Source: an uncultured Pelagibacteraceae bacterium (GTDB lineage Bacteria; Pseudomonadota; Alphaproteobacteria; Pelagibacterales; Pelagibacteraceae). From it: a stretch of 64,000 nucleotides of DNA. The translations under genes and the position numbers were made by a program. The DNA is taken from assembly GCA_902585415.1 (NCBI GenBank), contig CACIDN010000001.1:46001-110000 (forward strand). Direction: 5' to 3'. The notes under the pieces are model-generated. The model was given only the letters and a program-made list of their open reading frames with translations, was not told the DNA's origin and searched no databases. Shown in pieces: positions 25,027 through 32,915 of the stretch. Each line of letters starts with the position of its first letter. Within the stretch, counting starts at the first letter, position 1.

Positions 25027-25344
25027 ATGTCAACAATTAATATCACAGATAAAAATTTTGAGTCTGAGGTGATAAAGTCTGAAAAGCCAGTTGTTGTAGA
25101 TTTTTGGGCTGAATGGTGTGGACCTTGCAAACAAATAGGACCTATTCTAGAAGAAATTTCTGATGAATTGTCAGAAGTAGTTATAGCTAAACATAATATT
25201 GATACTGAACCAAACACCCCAACCAAGTATGGTGTAAGAGGAATTCCAACTATGCTACTTTTTTCTAAAGGTCAGCTAAAAGCAACGAAAGTTGGAGCAA
25301 CTACAAAATCTAACATTGTAGCCTGGATTAAAGAAAACATTTAA
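25027..25344 (+). CDS. trxA: Thioredoxin
   Basis: 105 residues. The active site is WAEWCGPCKQIGPIL, and the cis-Pro loop is GIPTMLLFSKG. General disulfide reductant of the cytoplasm. It converges on folC; if the folC frame is corrected, their stop codons overlap as TTAA (4 bp). The folC-trxA adjacency is common in alphaproteobacteria. Confidence 0.95.
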   Translation: MSTINITDKNFESEVIKSEKPVVVDFWAEWCGPCKQIGPILEEISDELSEVVIAKHNIDTEPNTPTKYGVRGIPTMLLFSKGQLKATKVGATTKSNIVAWIKENI

Positions 25345-26605
25345 TTAAGATTTAAAACCTCACCAGCTAAATAAAGACTTCCTGCACAAAGAAATATACA
25401 ATCTTCATCTTTATTATTTATTAATAAAGACTCTTCAATGCTTCCAGCAGTGTGAATATTTCCTTTACCAAGTTTTTTTTAAATTCTTCTTTAGAGATTG
25501 AACTTTCTTGATTAGGAATGTCTACTAGAGTTATTGAGGATACGGAATTTTCAAACTGATTAACAAACTCTTTATGTGGTTTGTCACTCATCATTCCACA
25601 AATAAGATGTACTTTTTCGTTTTGTTGTCTAACCCATTTAGAAATTGAAATTGCAGAGTTGATATTATGACCTCCGTCTATGATAAGCCTATTTTTACCA
25701 ATTAAATTTTTTAATCTACCTACTTTTATTTCTTCTAAACGTCCTTTTAATCTCATTTTTTTCATACTGTTTTTGATATTTGCATTAGGTATATTAAATA
25801 TTTTTCTACTAGCAGCTATCGAGGTGCTTATATTATAAATTTGGTGATCACCAATTAAATTAGGCTGTGGTAATATTATTTCACCTAATTCATCTTGATA
25901 ATGAATAAAATTATTTTCAGATTTTGTTACATTAAAGTCATCACCAAAGAAATATTTTTTAGATTTATTTTCTATTAAAGATTTTTTAATTTTTGTTTTT
26001 ATTTCTGAATTCATTTGATTGTTGATGAATATATTAGATATCGGTAATGAACTAGTTTTTTCATAAATTACACCCTCTATCGTTTTATTATTCAACCAAT
26101 TTAAATGATCTAAGTGAATTACTCCTAAAAGAGTAAGCAAATTTTGTTTAAATACATTTGTACTGTCAAATCTGTGAAATAGACCAGCTTCAATAATATT
26201 TACATTATCCCTGAAATTTTCAGCATATTTTATAAAGGCGCATGTCAATATTTCAAAAACTGTAGCATTATCATCACCTAGAATTCTATCTACGTCCTCT
26301 AGAAGAATAGCGAGATCGTTTTCATCGATTTCTTTATTATTAAAAACAAATCTCTCCGTATACGATTGTAAATGAGGGGAAGTATATAAATTGTATTTGT
26401 AGCCTGATTCTTTTAAAATAGTGCTAAGAGCAGTGGCCATAGAAGCTTTGGAATTCGTTCCTACTACAGTTACAACATTTTTAAGTTTATTTTGTGGATT
26501 ACCTAATTTATTTAATAAATTAAAGGTTCTGTCTAGTGAGAGATCGATCTTTTTACTATGACGCTTCTCTATTTTCGATATTATTTTCTGAAGTTTTGTC
26601 ACCAT
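25341..26605 (-). pseudogene. folC: Folylpolyglutamate/dihydrofolate synthase with a -1 frame break near the 3' end
   Basis: The ORF track gives 394 residues ending at 25421. Mur-ligase-type motifs are present: NVVTVVGTNSKASMATAL (P-loop, GTN-x-K), LLGVIHLDHLNWLN, and LIIDGGHNINSAIS. The last 18 codons after EEFKKN do not look like FolC. Reading the -1 frame instead gives LGKGNIHTAGSIEESLLINN, then FLCAGSLYLAGEVLNLN and TAA at 25343-25341, the normal FolC C-terminus. The break is at an A8 run (25473-25480). Either an indel error, a real frameshift, or programmed slippage; I annotate the full span as a possibly interrupted gene. Start overlaps accD by 50 bp. Confidence 0.75.
25472..25478 (-). 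other. A_AAA_AAC slippery heptamer in folC
   Basis: In the folC zero frame the codons read TTT AAA AAA AAC TTG. This is the classical -1 slippery pattern X_XXY_YYZ. A -1 slip here, or one extra A in the mRNA, restores the family-like C-terminus. Confidence 0.5.
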
Positions 26606-27488
26606 CTTTTATTTTTACCTCAGTTTGTTTTTTTAGCAAGATAGATAACAAAATACCGATTTTTTCTGGCAAATCTTTTCTTTGAATTATTATGTCAACA
26701 AAACCACAGGCTTGAACGTGCTCTGATTTTTGAAAATTTTCTGGTAACTCTTCTTTAACAGTTCCCTCAATTACCCGTCTTCCCGCGAAAGCAATTAAAG
26801 TGCCTGGTTCAGCAATATGAATATCACCTAACATTGCATAAGATGCTGTAATTCCACCAGCAACAGGATCAGCAAACAAAACAATATAAGGAATTTTTCT
26901 AGCCTTTAACTCATTTATAGCAAGAGTTGTTCTTGTCATTTGATTTAAAGAAATTATAGATTCTTGCATTTTCATACCACCACCTGATGCAACAACTAAT
27001 AAAGGTTGTCTATTTTCGATTGAGTGTTGAGCAGCAAACAAAAAGGCTTCACCCTCCGCTGCACCAATGCTTGCTCCCATGTAATTAAAATCAGATGCAA
27101 TAACTGTTAATTTTATTTTATTTATAGATCCATCTGCTACTATCATACTACAATTTAATCCAGTTTTTTTTCTAGCACTACTCAATCTATCCTTATAAGA
27201 CTTAGAGTCAGTGAAATTTAATGGATCATCTGGGGGCATTGGTGTTCTTAAAATTTTATAATTTCCTTTACCAAATAATAAATCAAATCTTTGTTTAGGA
27301 TTAATCCTAAAATGTTTATGACATGGACCTGGGCATACCCATAAATTTTCCTCTAAATCTTTTTTTAAAATTGGACCTTTGCAGCAAGACGTCCAGTCAC
27401 TTTCCTCCATATCTTGAACCGTAGGTCTTTTCTTTAGTAGTTTTTTTATTTTTTGCCCAAAATCTAATGTTTTTTTTAACCAATTCAT
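26556..27488 (-). CDS. accD: Acetyl-CoA carboxylase carboxyltransferase subunit beta
   Basis: 310 residues. After an N-terminal zinc-ribbon-like segment the crotonase-fold domain shows GASIGAAEGEAFLFAAQ, VVASGGGMKMQESIISLNQM, ADPVAGGITASYAMLGD and GRRVIEGTVKEELPENFQ. With AccA (at 49 kb) it transfers the carboxyl group from biotin to acetyl-CoA. The zinc ribbon is odd: Cys35-Cys36 adjacent and Cys52/Cys56, instead of two CxxC pairs. The C-terminal tail overlaps folC, and the start overlaps the trpA stop by 4 bp. Confidence 0.94.
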   Translation of the reverse strand: MNWLKKTLDFGQKIKKLLKKRPTVQDMEESDWTSCCKGPILKKDLEENLWVCPGPCHKHFRINPKQRFDLLFGKGNYKILRTPMPPDDPLNFTDSKSYKDRLSSARKKTGLNCSMIVADGSINKIKLTVIASDFNYMGASIGAAEGEAFLFAAQHSIENRQPLLVVASGGGMKMQESIISLNQMTRTTLAINELKARKIPYIVLFADPVAGGITASYAMLGDIHIAEPGTLIAFAGRRVIEGTVKEELPENFQKSEHVQACGFVDIIIQRKDLPEKIGILLSILLKKQTEVKIKDGDKTSENNIENREAS

Positions 27489-28285
27489 AAAATTTTGTAT
27501 TTTAATTTTTTTACCATATTGCTGACCTTTGTGACAGGATTTTGTTTTTTTTTTAAACTATTAGTTATTTCCCTACAAATAGCACTTCCTACAACTAGCC
27601 CATCTGCAGCTTTCAAGTTTTTTATATTGTTTTTTGTAATACCAAAACCAATTACACAATTTTTAGAAGGGTTGATCCTTTTTATTTTTTTATAATTTGA
27701 AATTATTTTAAAAGGTGAAACTTTAAGCTTTCCCCCGGTTGTAGATAACATAGAAATATAATAAACCATTTCATGGGAGTCTCTAATAATTGATTTTAAT
27801 CGATTTTTCGAAGTAGTAGGTGAAATTAGCTGTACAAAAGAGATTGAATTTTTCTTGCATTTTTTTGCAAATTTTTTATTTTCTGGCCAAGGCAAATCTA
27901 CAACTATTAAACCGTCAACTCTATTTTTTTTACAATCTTTTAAAAATTTTGATTCCCCATATTGTAAAATCATATTAAAATAACCCATTAAAATTATTGG
28001 CTTTGAAAACTTGCTTTTTTTAAAATTTTTTACAATTTTTAATACATCTTTAAATTTAGTACCATTTTTTATAGCTCTATAAGAACTTGTCTGAATTTGT
28101 CCTCCATCAGCAATAGGTGTGTTATGTGGAAATCCAAGCTCACAAATATCAGCATGTTTAGATATAGATTTTAGAATTTCTAAAGAATTTTTTTTGGTGT
28201 TATCTCCAGCAACCGTATATGTTAACAATGCAGGTCTATTCTCTTTTTTTGCAAAACTAAACGCTTGCGAAATTGAACTAATCAT
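27485..28285 (-). CDS. trpA: Tryptophan synthase alpha chain (divergent)
   Basis: 266 residues. TIM-barrel landmarks: ALLTYTVAGDN, the catalytic Glu49 in CELGFPHNTPIADGGQIQ with catalytic Asp60, LMGYFNMILQYG, DGLIVVDLPWPE, and VIGFGITKNNIKNLKAADGLVVGSAI. The loop GIPFSDPLADGP of the family is changed to GFPHNTPIADGG, so Asp56 (which bridges to the beta chain) is Thr, and the phosphate loop SRxGVTG is SMLSTTG. It cleaves indole-glycerol phosphate to indole and G3P. Overlaps trpB and accD by 4 bp each. Confidence 0.88.
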   Translation of the reverse strand: MISSISQAFSFAKKENRPALLTYTVAGDNTKKNSLEILKSISKHADICELGFPHNTPIADGGQIQTSSYRAIKNGTKFKDVLKIVKNFKKSKFSKPIILMGYFNMILQYGESKFLKDCKKNRVDGLIVVDLPWPENKKFAKKCKKNSISFVQLISPTTSKNRLKSIIRDSHEMVYYISMLSTTGGKLKVSPFKIISNYKKIKRINPSKNCVIGFGITKNNIKNLKAADGLVVGSAICREITNSLKKKQNPVTKVSNMVKKLKYKIL

Positions 28286-29514
28286 AATGAAACACCTAAT
28301 TTTTTTTTTAAAATTTTTCGATCTTTGTATGCATCACCACAACTATTGACAATGACAATAGTATCCTTAGAAAATTTTTTAGACTCAGAAATTGCAACAG
28401 AAAAAGCATGACTTGGTTCGAGCGAGGGTCTTATGCTTTCATATTTTGATACAATTTTAAAAGCCATGAGAGCATCTTCATCACTTGCAGCTGTGTATCT
28501 TGCACGTTTAGTGTCTTTTAAAAAACAATGAAGAGGAGAGACTCCTGGATAATCTAAACCAGCAGAAATTGACTCTGTTTCCTCGATTTGACCTTCATTG
28601 TTTTGATTAACATATTGTGCCGCGCCATGCAAAATACCGATTTTTGATCTATAAGTTAGTGGCGCAGCATGTTTCTTACTTTTAGATGGTCCACCTGCTT
28701 CAACTCCTATAAATTCAACTTGTTTTTTATCATAATCCATAAATTCATTCCAAAAACCAAAACTTGAACTACCTCCTCCAACACAATTATAAAGTTTTAA
28801 CTTATTCGGTATTGTTCCAAATTCCTCTATAATTTGACTTTTTAATTCTCTAGAGATTTGACTAGTGGACCATCCACAAATTTTTACAAATATATTTGGA
28901 CCAACGGTAGAACCTACACACATCGCCGTAGTATCACAATTAGCAACCCAAAATCTCATACATTCAGAGACAGCATCTACTAAAGTCTGACTACCTGAAT
29001 AAACAGGAATAATTTCTGCTCCATTTCTTCTAATTGCCTGCACATTTGGTTGTTGCCTTTTAATGTCTTTTACACCCATAAATATTTTACACTTTAAACC
29101 AAACTTTTTTGCTGCCATGCTTAGCATTTTACCAGCGTAACCAGCTCCTGTATCTCCGCAAATAATTTTTTTACCTGATTTTTTTGCTAATAGACAATGT
29201 ACTGTTGCGTTATATATTTTGTGAGCACCTCCATTAGCATCTGAAACTACTTTTGACCATATTTCAGCTCCTCCTACAAATTTTGTTAAATTATTTAATT
29301 TTATAAATCTTGTAGGAACACCAACCCAATTTTTAAAATATTTATCCCTCTCACTTAAGAATTTTTTATCATTTTTAAGTTTATTGAATAAAATTTCTAA
29401 GTCGTGAATTGGTTTTTTTAAGGTTTCCGGAACAAAATTTCCACCAAATTTACCTCCCCAAAATCCAAATTTATCGTGTTGATCTAGAATGGATATTTTT
29501 TTTTTTAATTTCAT
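28282..29514 (-). CDS. trpB: Tryptophan synthase beta chain (divergent, altered active-site motifs)
   Basis: 410 residues, alignable along its length to TrpB: FGGNFVPETL near 24, the PLP lysine Lys99 in GGAHKIYN, CVGGGSSSFGFW (phosphate-binding glycines), ISAGLDYPGVSP and LEPSHAF. Several normally invariant positions differ: ETGAGQHG is DTGAGYAG (Asp121 for catalytic Glu109), the SGSxTLKD lysine is Val179, and LSGRGDKD is SCGDAYKD (Cys392 for Ser377). It should condense indole with serine. Synteny with trpF and trpA supports the assignment, but activity may be altered. Confidence 0.85.
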   Translation of the reverse strand: MKLKKKISILDQHDKFGFWGGKFGGNFVPETLKKPIHDLEILFNKLKNDKKFLSERDKYFKNWVGVPTRFIKLNNLTKFVGGAEIWSKVVSDANGGAHKIYNATVHCLLAKKSGKKIICGDTGAGYAGKMLSMAAKKFGLKCKIFMGVKDIKRQQPNVQAIRRNGAEIIPVYSGSQTLVDAVSECMRFWVANCDTTAMCVGSTVGPNIFVKICGWSTSQISRELKSQIIEEFGTIPNKLKLYNCVGGGSSSFGFWNEFMDYDKKQVEFIGVEAGGPSKSKKHAAPLTYRSKIGILHGAAQYVNQNNEGQIEETESISAGLDYPGVSPLHCFLKDTKRARYTAASDEDALMAFKIVSKYESIRPSLEPSHAFSVAISESKKFSKDTIVIVNSCGDAYKDRKILKKKLGVSL

Positions 29515-30128
29515 GCTTTATTTATTTCATTTAAAAATTCATTAATTTTAATTTTACTTTTTTTTCCAGAAATATCCTCCAATCCTCCACTTATATCAAT
29601 AATATATTCTTTGTTTTTGAAATTCAAAATATCCTCAATTTTAATATTTCCGGCAATCATTTTTTTAAAATCAGAGGGCACATCCTCCAGTAAATTATGG
29701 TCAAAACCCATAGATTTTTCATAACCCTTTGAGTCAAATAAAATTATTTCTGAAAAGGGCAAGAATTTCTTATAACTATTTAAATCTTGATTATTACCTA
29801 TAGTGATAGCAGATATAATTTTCTTTCTATATTTTTCTTTTATTTGTTTTATCTCATCAGGAGAACAATCATAAACTTGATAGTAATCAAAATTTAAATA
29901 TTTTATTTCTTCTAATGTGTTTTTTGATGGTTTGACTAGTACCGCGACAAATTTAGATTTTTTTTTATCAATGTCTATTAATTTTTTCAGTTTATCTATT
30001 TTTACAAAACGTTTAGATTTTGAATAGTTTACAATAAAGCCAACATATTGAGGTGGAAATCTATGATTAACAATAAAGTTCAAAATTTCTGTATCAGAAA
30101 CACCACAAATTTTACATTCTAGTGTCAT
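29511..30128 (-). CDS. trpF: Phosphoribosylanthranilate isomerase (divergent)
   Basis: 205 residues. Catalytic Cys in LECKICGVSD and catalytic Asp in EIILFDSKGYEKSMGFD are both present, as is the final EYIIDISGGLED (family DxSSGVE). The family motif QLHG is replaced by QVYD and the AGGL segment by AGNI, so it is a divergent member. It isomerises PRA in tryptophan synthesis. Overlaps trpB and pyrF by 4 bp each. Confidence 0.85.
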   Translation of the reverse strand: MTLECKICGVSDTEILNFIVNHRFPPQYVGFIVNYSKSKRFVKIDKLKKLIDIDKKKSKFVAVLVKPSKNTLEEIKYLNFDYYQVYDCSPDEIKQIKEKYRKKIISAITIGNNQDLNSYKKFLPFSEIILFDSKGYEKSMGFDHNLLEDVPSDFKKMIAGNIKIEDILNFKNKEYIIDISGGLEDISGKKSKIKINEFLNEINKA

Positions 30129-30796
30129 CTATTTAAATGATCACTTAAAATTTTGAAATTTCTTTTAATATTTCCCTTTGTTAAATCTCTACCAATAACA
30201 AGCCAATCGCTACCTTGATTAAAGGCTGCCTTAGGAGTCATAACTCTTTTTTGATCATCAACTTTCGAGGAAATCCTTATTCCAGGTGTTATAATCTCTT
30301 TATTAAAAATTTTTTTTATAAACCTAACTTCATGAGGACTACAAACAATTGCATCAAGTTTAGCTTGTTTTGCTAATTTCGTCTGCGATATTACGATTTC
30401 TTTTAAATGTCTATTATAACCAATACTTTTTAAATCCTTATTATCTAAAGATGTTAATGTTGTAACGCCTACTAATTTAATTTTACCGGATACTTTTTTT
30501 AATTTTTTCAAAGCCTTTAAGCCTGAAGATACATGAACTGTTAAATAATTAATTTTTAAATCTTTTAAAGCTAGTAAAGCAGAAGACATTGTATTTGGAA
30601 TATCATGTAGTTTTAGGTCAAGAAAAATAATTTTGTTTTTTAGTTTTGATATGAATTTTCTACCATTTTTTGAATTTAAAAATTCTAATCCAAATTTATA
30701 ACCTATTTTGAAATTATCTATTTTACTATTTTTAATAATTGACATTGCTCTTTTCTGAGATTTTGTGTCTATAGCAATAAAAATTTTATTTCTCAT
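30125..30796 (-). CDS. pyrF: Orotidine 5'-phosphate decarboxylase
   Basis: 223 residues. The catalytic tetrad is visible: FIAIDTKS, FKIGYKFGLEFL, and FLDLKLHDIPNTM (D-x-K-x-x-D). The C-terminal phosphate-binding region shows ITPGIR and DDQKRVMTP, then WLVIGRDLT. It makes UMP. The start overlaps the ihfB end by 11 bp, and the pyrF-trpF pairing is a common alphaproteobacterial order. Confidence 0.95.
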   Translation of the reverse strand: MRNKIFIAIDTKSQKRAMSIIKNSKIDNFKIGYKFGLEFLNSKNGRKFISKLKNKIIFLDLKLHDIPNTMSSALLALKDLKINYLTVHVSSGLKALKKLKKVSGKIKLVGVTTLTSLDNKDLKSIGYNRHLKEIVISQTKLAKQAKLDAIVCSPHEVRFIKKIFNKEIITPGIRISSKVDDQKRVMTPKAAFNQGSDWLVIGRDLTKGNIKRNFKILSDHLNR

Positions 30797-31073
30797 TTAT
30801 TTTTTTAAATAACTCACTACTCATTTTAAAGTAAATATTTTTTTTTTGGGGAGAAATAATTTTGTCTCCGGTTTTGGGATTTCTTGAGTTCCTACTTTTT
30901 TGAACTTTTGGATAAAATATCCCCCATCTTCTTAATTCAACTCTTTCATTATTTTTTATGGCTTTCATAACCTCATGAAGAAAAATATTTATAAACTTTG
31001 ATAAGTCTTTTTTTAAGATATTTGGATATGTTTTTGATAATTGATTTAATATTTCTGACTTATTTACTGGCAA
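30786..31073 (-). CDS. ihfB: Integration host factor beta-type DNA-bending protein
   Basis: 95 residues of the HU/IHF family: NKSEILNQLSKTYPNILKKDLSKFINIF, then the beta-arm region VELRRWGIFYPKVQKSRNSRNPKTGDKI, whose NPKTG tip holds the intercalating Pro. Position directly after rpsA is where ihfB sits in most proteobacteria, which favours IhfB over HU. Confidence 0.88.
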   Translation of the reverse strand: MPVNKSEILNQLSKTYPNILKKDLSKFINIFLHEVMKAIKNNERVELRRWGIFYPKVQKSRNSRNPKTGDKIISPQKKNIYFKMSSELFKKINEK

Positions 31074-31088
31074 TTGATTATGTTTATA

Positions 31089-32816
31089 CTATTTTTTTTC
31101 TTTTTTACCGCTCAACTTATCAGACAATGACGAAAAAGGTAAGTTTTTTCCAGAAAGAGGAGAGCTAAATTTAGAAACTGCCTCTTTATTTTGTATCTCT
31201 TCTAAAAGTTTTATACTTAATGAAACCTTTCTTTTTTCCATATTAAGTTCTGAAATTGCAGCGTCTATTCTTTCACCACCAACAAACCTAGATGGCCTTG
31301 CATCTGAAGATGAAACTGCAATTTGGGATTTTTTAATTTGTAAGGTGATATCGCATCCTTCAGGCTGAACAATTAATCCTTTATTGTCCGATGTAAGGAC
31401 TTTTACTGTTACGGTGTCATTAATTTTTTTATCTTTAAAATAATTAAATGGATCTTTTTTTGTTTGCTTTAAACCAACTCTAACTTTTTGAACTTCTTTT
31501 TTAATTTCTAATATTTTCACTTTTAACTTATCTTTTATTTTATAATTCTTTGAGGTTTCCTCTGGATTTCCTGTGTAGCTTAGATCATTAAAGTGAAGAA
31601 ATGCGTCTATTTCATAATCATCTAACTTTAGATAGATTGCGTAGTCATTCATGCTATTTATAACTCCTTCAATTTCAGATCCTACAGGATATTTCTTTTC
31701 TAGAGCATCAAAAGGATTTTCCTTTGTGAGTCTATGAGAAATTGCTATTCTTCTTTTCTCCTTATCAATTTCTGTTATAACGCAGTCTATTTTGTCACCA
31801 ACTTTAAAAAATTTTTTGGGTGTAATATTTTTCCTTGACCAACTTATTTCACTTGAGTGCAATAATGTTGTTAAACCAGGTTCCAGTTCGCAGAAAGCAC
31901 CAAAATCCATAATTTTAATTACTTTAGCTTCATATTTTTTATTAAGCTCATAATTGGAAATTTTTTCAAATGGATCGGGTGATAGTTGCTTAATGCTGCA
32001 ACCAATTTGTAGTTTTCCTTTGTCAACAGAGATAACAAGTAAGTCATGCTTATCTCCTATATTAAAAACTTCTTCAGGATGGTTAACTCTTGAATAACTA
32101 ATTTCTTGTAAATGTACTAAACAATCAAGCTCATTGTTAACATTAAAAAAACAACCAAAAGAGCTATAGCCCTTTACTACTGCATTTTTAATTATTTGAC
32201 CTTCTTTATACTTTTCGATTATTTTTGCTTTATCTTCTTTTTTATAAGTTGAGATAATTTGTCTTCTAGATACACATGCGTTACCTCTTACTCTATCCAT
32301 TTTAATTAAAGCAAATTTTTGTGGCTCGTTTATAAGATGAGAAATATCTTTTAGAGGTGTATCAGAAATTTGAGAACCAGGACAAAACATTAAAGAGCCA
32401 GTGTCGATATGCTCTACTATTACTCCGCCTTTACATTTACTTGTTATTTTACCCATAATAGGTTCATTACTCTCAAACGCTTTAACCAATATATCCCAAC
32501 CTTTTATTTTTTGGGCTTTACTAGCTGAAACTAAAACTTCTCCATTTTTATCTTCTATTCTCTCTAAAAGAACTTGTATTTTTTCACCTATTTCAACTTT
32601 ATTACTTAATCCTAAAGTTTTTAATTCATTTAAATCGATTATTGGTTCTGATTTAAGACCCTCAATAAATAAAAAAACGTATTTTTCGCTGACTTTAGTT
32701 ACAATACCCTCAATTATTTTACCCTCAACTAAATTTTTTGTTTTAGAAATTTGATTATTAAGAAGTTTTTCAAATTCTTTATTTCTGTCTGAGTTGGTAT
32801 CTTTGTATATTTCCAT
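31089..32816 (-). CDS. rpsA: 30S ribosomal protein S1
   Basis: About 575 residues from the ATG of MEIYKDTNSD near 32816; the ORF track starts 13 codons earlier at TTG. Six S1/OB repeats can be picked out, with typical segments such as GKIIEGIVTKVSEKYVFLFIEGL, VVKGYSSFGCFFNVN, VIKIMDFGAFCELEPGL and SGRKNI-like SWSRKNITPKKFF. S1 binds mRNA leaders and helps initiation, which matters here because many genes lack a clear Shine-Dalgarno. The cytidylate kinase gene that normally precedes rpsA is absent; aroA is directly upstream. Confidence 0.94.
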   Translation of the reverse strand: MEIYKDTNSDRNKEFEKLLNNQISKTKNLVEGKIIEGIVTKVSEKYVFLFIEGLKSEPIIDLNELKTLGLSNKVEIGEKIQVLLERIEDKNGEVLVSASKAQKIKGWDILVKAFESNEPIMGKITSKCKGGVIVEHIDTGSLMFCPGSQISDTPLKDISHLINEPQKFALIKMDRVRGNACVSRRQIISTYKKEDKAKIIEKYKEGQIIKNAVVKGYSSFGCFFNVNNELDCLVHLQEISYSRVNHPEEVFNIGDKHDLLVISVDKGKLQIGCSIKQLSPDPFEKISNYELNKKYEAKVIKIMDFGAFCELEPGLTTLLHSSEISWSRKNITPKKFFKVGDKIDCVITEIDKEKRRIAISHRLTKENPFDALEKKYPVGSEIEGVINSMNDYAIYLKLDDYEIDAFLHFNDLSYTGNPEETSKNYKIKDKLKVKILEIKKEVQKVRVGLKQTKKDPFNYFKDKKINDTVTVKVLTSDNKGLIVQPEGCDITLQIKKSQIAVSSSDARPSRFVGGERIDAAISELNMEKRKVSLSIKLLEEIQNKEAVSKFSSPLSGKNLPFSSLSDKLSGKKEKK

Positions 32817-32915
32817 TTTTTTAGAACTTTTAATTAAATTTAATAAATTAATCAAGAAACAAAAATAATTATGAGCAACGTATAATTCGCGATTTTTCTT
32901 AAAAAAAACGATTTT

